Part shown: positions 55,370 to 64,000 of the stretch, piece by piece
Layout: each line of letters starts with the position of its first letter
Position numbering within the stretch: the stretch's first letter is position 1
Source: Chrysaora quinquecirrha
Taxonomy: Eukaryota; Cnidaria; Scyphozoa; Semaeostomeae; Pelagiidae
Length of the DNA stretch: 64,000 bases
Assembly: GCA_014526335.1 (NCBI GenBank)
Contig: JACTAT010000048.1
Coordinates: forward strand, 248,288 to 312,287
Direction: 5' to 3'
Program-made: the position numbers and the translations under genes
Notes under the pieces: model-generated
What the model saw: only the letters and a program-made list of their open reading frames with translations
Database searches by the model: none
What the model was told of the DNA's origin: nothing

Positions 55370-57138
55370 AGGGTGGCCCAAAAAAAGGGACCCCCTAACT
55401 AAATAATTTATAAATAATTTATTCTCAAGTTGGAATTTCATGAAATTAATACTACATTATATTCAACTCAAGTGAGATATATCATGTAAATATCATGATG
55501 ATATGGGTTAGTATCTCGGAATAAATTGACTTTAAAACTTTGCAACCCAAAAACGTACTGTAACAAAATATGCAACTTTATACCCATACGTAATCCTTAC
55601 TCAACAAAACAGAAAAATCAATAACTCATTCTTTCAGTCAAATGATATTCAAAATGTCCTCAATCCTGCTCAATACACTTCTCTAGTATGACTGACCAAA
55701 CATTAATGGTCGTGACAATTTTACTCTGGTATAATGGTTCTCATTCACGCACGATTGCAGTACAGTACGCAATGATGGAATATAAACAGCTGGTTTTTGG
55801 ACATCATGAATTTAATGTCCCATTGCGCCGAGATGGAAGCTCTTATCACCACCACATTTCTACACGAAAGCGCACCAGTGGCGTAGCCAGGGTCTTGGCT
55901 TTGGGGGGGGGCAAAAGACAAAAAATTATGGGGATCCGGGGGCTTGCCCCCATAAAAATTTTTGGGACCATGACCTTCTACAGGTCGTAAGACGGCCCTC
56001 TAGAAAAGAGATTTGATGGGATTTCAAACGGAGAAAATATGCTGGATAATCCTTGCTTTTCACAATAATTTCATGACAACGGACCTACAATCTTCGTACA
56101 GCGTTTATTGCTATGCCAGGGAAAAATCGTTCTTAGACCATTGAAATTCATAAAAGCTACCAAATATCTACGTTGCAAACACAAAATTTGTTGCCATGCG
56201 TTTTTTAGTATGAAAACACGGAAGTCGGAAATAGTCTCAAATTTATTAATGGAAGGCACAGAATACAAGGGGGGTCCGGGGGTATGCTCCCCCGGAAAAA
56301 TTTCATTTTCCAAACTCTAGTATCGTATAGAATGCATATTTTTTGCTTGCCTATTGTGTTGTGTTACATACTGGATATCCGAAGACATCTTACCTCACCT
56401 GTTGGTTGGAAACACTTGCTTTCTTGTTGATGTAGAACATTCCAGCCAAAAATACATACTTATTATGCGAAGCGGTGAAAATTTTCATTCTAGGTCTACG
56501 TTTATCTACTAGAAACATGCACTGTGTTGCCTGATTTTTCGTTTACTCTACTAATTTTTTCGTGGTTTTGCCTTTTCGTTCTATCTCGCTTTATTTCGAA
56601 AACTGAAAGAAAGGAGATTGACGTTTTCACTTTTCACCACTGCAAGAATACGCTAGAGAGGTCTTTTGAATAAACTTTAAATCTGTCCTACGGGATCGTA
56701 AAAACATAAGAAAGTCCGTGCCTTTATAACCCTTCACACATCGAGACCTATTGCAAAAGGAGGGAGTGTGGGTTGAACAATAGTAAACATGTGGCGTTAA
56801 TTGCCGCATAATATTAGTCGTAGAACATTTTCCTTGAAACCGAGCAGGTGAGGTGGAATGATATCTCTACTCTTTTTCGACATTGAAAAATATTTATTGC
56901 CCAAAGGTTGTTAGAATTTCTCTTACCCCCCCCCCACTGATTTTATTGCAGAAATGGACTTTTCTAAGACACCAACTTTTCAGCTATTGGGGGGCGACCG
57001 CCCCCCCCCCCCCCTTGGCTACGCCACTGAAGCGCACTTGACTAGAATATTACCTGGTATAAATTTGATAAAATTCCTCCTTGAGAAAACTTATTCAGAA
57101 ATTATTTACCTAAGGGGGTCCCTTTTTTTTGGGCCACC

Positions 57139-57141
<3 letters not shown>
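55370..57141. mobile_element. Mariner-like TIR element with nested hAT-like element
   Basis: CAGGGTGGCCCAAAAAAAGG at the left and CCTTTTTTTTGGGCCACCCT plus G at the right; TA at 55368-55369, and the right end runs into a TA array. The net own sequence is about 620 bp once the nested insert (55876-57029) and its duplication are removed. No clear transposase. Confidence 0.75.
55876..57029. mobile_element. hAT-like element CAGTGGCGTAGCCAGG, 8-bp duplication
   Basis: TIRs CAGTGGCGTAGCCAGG and CTTGGCTACGCCACTG; AAGCGCAC at 55868-55875 and 57030-57037. Sub-terminal G or C runs and GGGGGTCCGGGGG-type words occur. No transposase frame was seen in the 1.15 kb. Confidence 0.85.

Positions 57142-57222
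<81 letters not shown>
57142..57222. repeat. (TA)n microsatellite
   Basis: About 80 bp of pure TA directly after the mariner-like right end. The Tyr/Ile frames on both strands here are artefacts. Confidence 0.95.
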
Positions 57223-57225
<3 letters not shown>

Positions 57226-58516
57226 CAATTTATTGTAAGCATAAATCCATTCTAGGCAGCAAGGCATCAATATGCAAAGATTCAGATGAAGATGCATTGA
57301 TACCTCATCAAGATGTATTCAAGTATTTTATCTGTGAAAATGGCAAAGCAAAATTGAAGACTGCCCTTCAGGGGCATATTTCGATCCTTTGCATGGATGT
57401 TGTGTACAAGGATATGGCGATATGAAAGGTATCATTCAACCCTAATCCTACCGGGGGTGCTTTCAACACCCGTCAAGCTTTTCTTGTAACTGTTCTTTTT
57501 TGTATGATGGATGTAAGCTTCCAAGCCTGGCTGACTTTAAGCCCATATGCATTAGCTATAAAGTGATCCAAAAAATGCACATAATAATAACGATAGGTCA
57601 CGTGACATTGCCCTATATGGAATGCGGTCATGCCAAAAACCACAAAGAAATGCTTATTTTGACCAGTAAATCTTATCAGAATTGACTGATTCTTTGCAAG
57701 GTAAGAGAAAATAGTTACTAGTAAGAAAATGTACTGGAATTTCTGGATTATATTGATATTAAGAAAAAAAATCGATTTTTGACCAAATAATCATAAAAAG
57801 CTCGGTAGGTTTAGGGTTTACACAAATTTATTTAAATGGCCCTCATCGGTTTTCTGGGTGACTTGTTATCATATACTGGTTGGGTTATTACCCTTAATTA
57901 GTTGGTTCAGGTTTATTATCCTACATAGATGCGGGTAATAACCTTAGACTGAATTGATTGACATACACTACTAGCCGAGGGGCATTTCACTCTGCAAAAA
58001 GGCGTACGAGATTTCTATTAAAGCAAAGGGATTTTCAAGGGATTTCCAAGAAAACAATAGGACTTCCAGCAAAGGTGTACGAGACTTCCAAGAAGTGAAT
58101 CGCCCCTCGCTGCTAACCTATCCAGCATAGGAGAATAACCAACTAAGTAAAACAGGTTCGCTCAACGTAATGTAAACAAAAACACTGCACAGTATATCAG
58201 ATTAAAAGATTCAACATTCCGGGTTTAAAAGATTCCAAATTTCCAAGATTCCAATCTTGAGTTCCCAGCCAGCTTCCAGATTCCGAGTTTTAAAGATAGC
58301 CGGTTTTCGGGTGAATATTTCTTTTTGAAAATTTCTTCCTTCTATTTGAAAGTTTCTTTCAATAAGCGGAAGGAAAATTTTGTTTCAAAATTTATCCCTA
58401 CAAACGAACTAATATTGCATAATTATCAACTTTCTGTAGAGTGTCTGCATAAGTAGGGCCTATAGTGTTTTTCTGAAAAAATGGCCTAAATCAACCTCTA
58501 AGACCACAATTAGGTG
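57223..58516. other. Intergenic stretch with one small inverted repeat
   Basis: CTAGCCGAGGGGCATTTCAC near 57971 pairs with GTGAATCGCCCCTCG near 58095. Otherwise no gene or element recognised. Confidence 0.4.
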
Positions 58517-58700
58517 CTATGGCGTCGTGGTGTACAGTAATCCAGCTGACTCGTGGTGTCAGAAGCTCAGTGTGGTCAGGGTTCGAGTCCAGCCACGGTA
58601 GCTTCACGGCCAGGGTCGAGGTCTCGATTAGTTAACATACTACTGAGATCCCAGCGACTGGCGCTAAAACACCATTTCACCTTTCACCTATTAGGCCAAA
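58517..58700 (+). repeat. SINE-like repeat, copy 2
   Basis: Aligns with 5097-5290; box B GGGTTCGAGTCC at about 58579, then CCAGGGTCGAGGTCTCGAT, GAGATCCCAGCGACT and CATTTCACC. tRNA-derived SINE inferred from the B box. Confidence 0.65.
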
Positions 58701-58872
58701 GTGACAGGGATTGTTTTCAGTTAAATGGCTTTCGAGTAGCCGTAAAGAATATTGTTACGAAGTATTATTGTTGTAAACTGATCTGTTTGCTCACAAGTAA
58801 TTGCATGAACAAACATAACAATAATAATGAAAGATAATAGTATTTTTTCCAACGAGCATTGCATAAAAGTTA

Positions 58873-61326
58873 TCAAGCAAAAAAAAACAGCATATATAAT
58901 AGTGTGTCCAAAATTGCAAGTTTCACATAAACAGCGGCATTAGCATCTGGCATCTTCCTTTCTTTACCATCGGCGTCTTCGCCCACCCCAGCTGCTCCAC
59001 CGTCTTCTAATATCCTGACCTCTTCTCCTAAGAGTTATTGGAATTCTCCTTGGTATAAAAGGCGCGCTTTGGAAGTCACCTGATAGATAAATCAATTTAT
59101 AAAACTTTGGAACATCTAAAAGGCCAAAAAGAGCTAATGCCATACAATGACAGGGAAAAGTTCTGTTTTGTTGATTGGTTACGAAAATCTATGTTTCCAT
59201 AGCAACAGTACGAATCCTATAAACAGGCGAGAGTGGAATTGCATCCCACTCCTCCGCAGTGTCTTCCCTTACCGTGCTTTTTTGGTTTGGCCAATCAGCC
59301 GCGCCAATCGAGCCTGGGATGTCTAAAAATAGAATTAAAAGAGTGAAGCGGGGGAAAACCTTAGGGTTCTTTTCAGGCTCGGTTGGCGCCGCTGATTGGC
59401 CAAACCAAACAAAACTGACAAAGAACGGAAAGGGAAAGACACTGCGGGGGAGTTTGGAATTGCATTGCATTTCCAGGCTCATCGCATGCAAAAATATTTT
59501 TTTAAATGTTTATTTTGATCTTATCTAAATGTCTATTTTTTAGTCAAATATTTTATTCGAACGATGGCAAAAATATTTTACATACCAAAATCCTCATCGT
59601 CCTCATCTTCTGTTGGGTCAAGCTCTACTTCATCTTTAAAATCTCTTTCATTCTCATTTCGTTCCTCCTCAGCGTTGGCACCAGTTGCTTCTTGAAAATA
59701 AATGGTTGAAGATAAAACAGGGCTAAAATCTGTTGCAGAAATACTCTGCTCTGCCTTTTTCTGCAATTTTCTAAAATATCAATTCTTCGTAAATTTTCCC
59801 AATTTCAATAGTAAAGGCCTGGTTAAACTTGGAGACGTCGCGCGCGACATTGTGACAGGTGACATGTCAACTCAATGTCTCTCAGTTTAGCCACTTCGGA
59901 AAGTTTGTAGCCCGCGACAACAGTTGTTGCGAGAGCCACGCAATGTTTCTGGGAGACAACAGAAACATGTATTGTTTCCGTGACTCCGGGGACATGTTCC
60001 TCACTTGTCACTCGCATGTTTAGCCACACTGGGAGACACGCTGAATACAATGCTGCGCGCGACATGTCTCCAAACTTAGCCATAGCTTTAAGCCCTTAGA
60101 AATTTTCCTTTATGCCCCAATTTTTCCGCTCGAGTGGTTATACCTCACCATGACCAGTGTAACCAGGGAACCAGACATCTGGCGATTTCGCCGCTACATA
60201 ATCTGCATAATCATGCAGAAAAGATTAGGTTTTTGTTGCCTTTAATATTTCTGGTCAATTCAAGAAGAGTTTCTTGATTTTCTTGAGAAGGGGGCTCGTG
60301 TTTATTATAAGACAAGGGCAAAAAAAATAGCTTTTAGGCGTTACCAGTCATTCTGCAGGGGCTGAAATTCAAGCAATTTTGTGGGCTGGCCAAAAGTCCA
60401 GTTTCTTAAGCTTGGTTCCCACTAGACACAAAATGCGTCAAAAACGGGTTTAAAATGCGATAAGAAAACATGTCAAATTTTGACGCCATGTGCGAATTGA
60501 AACTTTTTCTTAACGCATTTTCCTAACGCATTTTTTATCGCATTTTCTCAAGATAACGCGATCAAATGGAAAGGAAATTTTTTGATTCCATTTGAACGCA
60601 TTAGGACATCTTCAAAGACACCGACGAAATAGACGCATTTTGAACACGTGATCAAGAGGGAAACATGGCGGACAACAAGCCGGTTTGCCGATAGTCAAGT
60701 TCTGTCACGAAGCCGTAACTCATGAACAGATCAACCATAACTCATGAACAACATGGTGATACTCTCCCAATGTTTTGGTGTAAATCTCCTGTTCCAAAAA
60801 CCTACGCTTTCTATGCAACTTCGTCCTTACTTTCCTTTTTCTGCAAATTCCCCGCAATATTATCGAGTATTATAAGCAAAAGCAACTTTTTAATGTCTAT
60901 AACAATATCTTTTTCTTCTCGACACGTTTTAAACGCATTTTCTTATCGCATTTCTAACTCGTTTTTAACGCATCTTTTGTTTAGTGGGAACCAAGCTTTA
61001 TCAAGACGAGACGGGTGTATATTTCGTATCTCGTCAAAGAAACGCTGTCTTGATATTTTGTTTAAAGGAAAAAACCGTTGCCTTACCAAAAATGGCCAAA
61101 GTCAGTCCGAGAACAAGGGCGATGAGCCAAAATTTATTCATTCTCAAAATTGCTTCAGATCAACTTCAACCTTCGAGAAAAAAATGGGGTGTGATTAATT
61201 AGAATCTATACATTTAAACCTTTAAGTTTGAATTTAAAATCAAGTATTAAATTTCCTTTCATTTCATACCTGGAAGCCAAGAGGACGAAGTAGAGATCTG
61301 TGAGGTGACCAAAGCGAAGAACTGAA
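58873..61326 (-). CDS. Unrecognised acidic protein, three 3' exons
   Basis: Exons 61270-61326, 59586-59770 and 58873-59027 have AG/GT borders and chained phases. They encode SVLRFGHLTDLYFVLLAS, then KLQKKAEQSISATDFSPVLS followed by a Glu/Asp-rich stretch ending DPTEDEDDEDFG, then EEVRILEDGGAAGVGEDADG and a Lys-rich stretch. The last exon may run to a TGA at 58873 through a hydrophobic tail that looks like untranslated sequence, so the true end is uncertain. No family recognised. Upstream exons were not found with confidence (a weak candidate lies at 61950-62045). Confidence 0.5.
59236..59468. repeat. Foldback MITE-like repeat
   Basis: Arms of about 80 bp: TTGCATCCCACTCCTCCGCA and TTGGTTTGGCCAATCAGCCG at the left, complements GCTGATTGGCCAAACCAAA and TGCGGGGGAGTTTGGAATTG at the right. 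Lies in the intron between the last two acidic-protein exons. Confidence 0.75.
59816..60086. mobile_element. TIR repeat with GGAGACA and GCGACA words
   Basis: GTTAAACTTGGAGACGTCGC at the left pairs with ATGTCTCCAAACTTAGCC at the right, plus GCGCGCGACAT near both ends. A diverged relative lies at 33004. Confidence 0.65.
60409..60997. mobile_element. PIF/Harbinger-like MITE, TTA duplication
   Basis: AGCTTGGTTCCCACTA and TAGTGGGAACCAAGCT; TTA at 60406-60408 and 60998-61000. AACGCATTTT and AAAATGCG(T/A) words fill both sides. Non-coding. Confidence 0.78.
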
Positions 61327-62973
61327 CTGAAGAAATAACTGACTTTGAAAACAAATAAGTCCGTTGTCTGCATTTCATCTCATTTTTTTCTTCTAATACA
61401 TCTGAAGCATTAAAAAATTCTTCCTCCTGAATAATAAGATTTCTTTGATTTGAAGGAAGTTTTCCTGTACTTTATTTGGAAAGAAGAATGTTAATGACCA
61501 GCCGGCTTTGATCTTTGATAATATGGAATGAAAGAGAAATTATGGGAAGCATTAAAAAATTCTTCCTCCTGAATAATGATAAGATTGTAAACAGGTTATG
61601 GCAGGAGAGGAGAGATGATTAGATGAAACACAGAAAACACAACTTCTTTAACGTCGACGTTCGTTTCTTTTATCGACTCGGCGAGGTGATCTGAGATCCC
61701 TGCCATTGAGCCTAGAATTCCCCTAATCCATACCTTACAAGATCATTTATACATTTTGCTTCACAAATACAATGTCTACTAATTTACCTTATATGGTCAA
61801 TAACTGAGGTTGTTTGTGTTAAATTACACAGTAGGCACAGTAAAACTTACGTGAATTGTTACGCGGTGAAATACAAATAAATAATAAACAATATTCGATG
61901 CGTCATAAACCTTATATTGACTTCGATCCTAAGGATTTCCCTGAGGCTAAAACGTGATTCTGTTGGCTCATACCCAAGAGCCTCCTCGATACTCTCACGA
62001 AAATTCAGTGACAAAATAAACAGGAACTCCCCAGTCTTTCTCAAGCACTGAAAGTCCTAAACAGCATGCAACAAAAAAAACGAGTACACCTCACCCTTTC
62101 TCAAGCGATGAGTGTCTAAACTGAAGTATCGAAATAATACGGATTAAAGTACTTTTTCAAGTTACTTCCTAACCGCCCTAGTCGTTCGACGCTTTGATTT
62201 GGAAGGTTGGTGGAAAGAAAGCATCGGGAATGGGGAACAGGGACAGAGGAATGGGGAGCGGGAAATGGAGAACGAGGAACGGGGAACAGAAAATTGACAA
62301 TTGAAAATTGACTTTTTTTCTTCTAATATATCGGATGCGAGAGTTGTAGATTGTAATGCATACTCACTGTATATAAAATTGCGGTGACAGTACAATATAT
62401 GTTCCTTTAAAATGTATCTCTATTTCCATTTTTCTCGTATTTTCTAGAATTATCTTTAGGTTTTTCGGACATCTTTAGGTCTTCAGGACATGGGAGCCTG
62501 AGTGTTGTTTAACTGTTTGTGCTGCACTTGAGAAAGGTGGCATTTAACACGTTGTTCTGTCGTTTACTTAACCTAGTACTTTGATGTTTTTGAAGATTGG
62601 AATCGAAACAGCTCTGGAAATATTGGTATCTCTCTCATCGTCATTTCTTGTCTTTTATTTTGTGTTGTTTATCGGCTATACCACTCGGCCAGCTAAACAA
62701 TCAGATTACAATATTGTGAAATATGCAGAGTCAGAAAAACTAGATAAAAATTGTTTCATCTTGTAGGCTTCTGACTTCTAGCTTTACAGTGAAACCAGAA
62801 AGAAAAATCACAAAGCATTCAACAAAAATTTCATTATAAAAATCTTTTATATAGCAACACCTTCATATGGCAGACTTTATATAGCAATCTCAACAAATTA
62901 GTCAAAGGCTACTTTTATTCCAACATGCAAGACCTTGCAGCTAATGGGCAGGAAATCTTTGGTCACACGATAG
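61327..62973. other. Stretch without a confirmed gene
   Basis: A tract of GGGGAACAGGG/GGGGAGCGGG words (62228-62290) and two diverged CTTTCTCAAGC(A/G) duplicates (62035 and 62098). One weak minus-strand exon candidate at 61950-62045 (RKTGEFLFILSLNFRESIEE). Nothing firm. Confidence 0.35.
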
Positions 62974-62976
62974 TTA

Positions 62977-63409
62977 AGCCGCGGTTACACGTGTGAATTT
63001 TTGTTTGAAATCGTGACAGGCACAGGACATGATAACAAATTGTCGCAGCGACTGTAAGACAAGAATTCGCACGTGTAGCCAGGGTTAGAATTCCAAAAAA
63101 TGTTCTGCGTCATGAAAAACGCGGTTGCAGAACACTGGTTTGGTTGAACCTTTCGCGATATTTTTTGGCATGTCACAATGTGTAGCTGGTTTTCTTGCAT
63201 TGGCATTGAACAAACACTACATAACTTATAAAGCAAAAACATATAAACATGTAAACAAATGACCCATTCTTGTAATGGCACAGGCTGAATATCGCAGAGT
63301 TTCTGTCACAACATTTCTGTCGCAGCGTGTACAAAACTCAGGATTTTTCATATCACGACATCTCCAGGTGTGTCGCGTTGCCTGAAAAATTTCACATGTA
63401 GCCGCGGCT
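62977..63409. mobile_element. PIF/Harbinger-like MITE, TTA duplication
   Basis: AGCCGCGGTTACACGTGTGA and TCACATGTAGCCGCGGCT; TTA at 62974-62976 and 63410-63412. Inner words GTCGCAGCG, CACGTGTAGCC. Confidence 0.78.
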
Positions 63410-63726
63410 TTACTCTGATCATAGAAAGAAAATAGAACAGTTTTTGTTGTTGTTGTTACTTTATTTTCATTAGGCTGTTAATTTTAGCTATATCAGCTAA
63501 TTTAGGCCTACTATGAACGCCGCATCCAGACATAGGACCCCTAGTTTAACGGCCCTTCCGAAGGACGGCAGAGTTAGTTGTTCAGTCATCCATCCGGAAA
63601 GTCACCCATCCAGATGTTGACCTCACACGACCAAGCTTAACTTCAGCTGTCTAATGATAACTGACTGAGAAGTCCTTGTTGAAGTCCATATCTATTTACT
63701 TACTCTCATATTGCGTTTCATTTCAG

Positions 63727-63900
63727 AATCATTTTGCAAAGGAAGGGATGATGGTAATTACAATAATCCGTGGAATTGTACGGAGTTCTTTAGCTGCGCA
63801 GGTGGGAAAAAATATACACTTCCATGCCCAAAAGGGACAATTTATGACGCAAATAGAAAGAGATGCAGATGGCACAAGAAAGGACTTTGCAAGCAAATAG
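63727..63900 (+). CDS. Chitin-binding peritrophin-A (CBM14) domain exon
   Basis: 174-nt exon between CATTTCAG and GTAACATA, phase 1 on both sides. It encodes SFCKGRDDGNYNNPWNCTEF through FSCAGG, LPCPKGTIYDANRKRCRW and GLC. The six cysteines (FC, NC, SC, PC, RC, LC) and the PxGTxYD segment are the CBM14 pattern. CBM14 domains bind chitin in secreted proteins; a symmetric 1-1 exon is typical of a shuffled extracellular module. The rest of the gene is outside the window or not identifiable. The AAATAG at the end is not a stop in the coding phase. Confidence 0.85.
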   Translation, partial: NHFAKEGMMVITIIRGIVRSSLAAQVGKNIHFHAQKGQFMTQIERDADGTRKDFASK

Positions 63901-64000
63901 GTAACATATTGGCTCTTACTTTTGTAAGACAAGCTAATGTAAAGGCAGGTTTCCACTTAGATGAATGCGGAGATGCATAGAGATGTTAGGCTGCGTTTAC

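Noticed and set aside
55688..55990. Possible mariner transposase N-terminus in the plus frame
   Set aside because: Similarity is too weak to support and the frame runs into the nested hAT-like element.
57142..57222. Poly-(Tyr-Ile) reading frames on both strands
   Set aside because: They arise from the TA microsatellite.

Overview
The window is animal nuclear DNA: AT-rich, with intron-split genes and a dense load of non-LTR retrotransposons, MITEs and low-complexity repeats. The gene content and the retrotransposon types suggest an anthozoan cnidarian, possibly a stony coral. That assignment is inference, because no species marker was seen.

Three host genes can be read on the minus strand. 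(1) DNMT1, the maintenance DNA methyltransferase, occupies 25117 down to 4505 and continues off the left edge. Thirteen exons were assembled by splice site and phase. They encode a short polar N-terminus and the replication-foci-targeting (RFTS) domain; the CXXC, BAH and catalytic parts lie outside the window. One exon carries a 1-bp deletion in a homopolymer. (2) An intronless LLPH-like small basic protein lies at 31142-30780. (3) An EEIG1/FAM102-like NT-C2 protein runs from 47487 down to about 35175 in nine exons. Three exons of an unrecognised acidic protein lie at 61326-58873, also on the minus strand. One plus-strand exon at the right edge (63727-63900) encodes a chitin-binding peritrophin-A (CBM14) domain.

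Most of the remaining sequence is mobile. LINE C (about 14210-9536, minus) fills a DNMT1 intron and ends about 20 bp from a splice acceptor. LINE B (47091-43545, minus), with a 2A-like peptide motif, a PHD finger, an endonuclease and an RT, lies in EEIG1 intron 1. Two 5'-truncated plus-strand copies of LINE A lie at 26774-29080 and 47640-49824; the second begins about 150 bp upstream of the EEIG1 start codon. An SGNH-hydrolase-like ORF, open across the left edge, lies at 1320-1.

More than twenty short inverted-terminal-repeat elements are present. Many have target-site duplications that can be read directly: TA, TTA, 5 bp, 8 bp and 9 bp. The most unusual signal is that several families have interiors built from one short family-specific word, and the word changes in step at the ends and inside from family to family (TAAGAACA, TAAGGAAC, TAAGAAAC, TAAGCAAC, TAAGAATA, TAAGCCCC). 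Other notable structures are large foldbacks made of CACTACTGTGGTGG-type words, an inverted pair of tRNA-like sequences, a hAT-like element nested in a mariner-like element, and tandem or low-complexity arrays at 15880-16820, 20230-20640 and 23101-23735.
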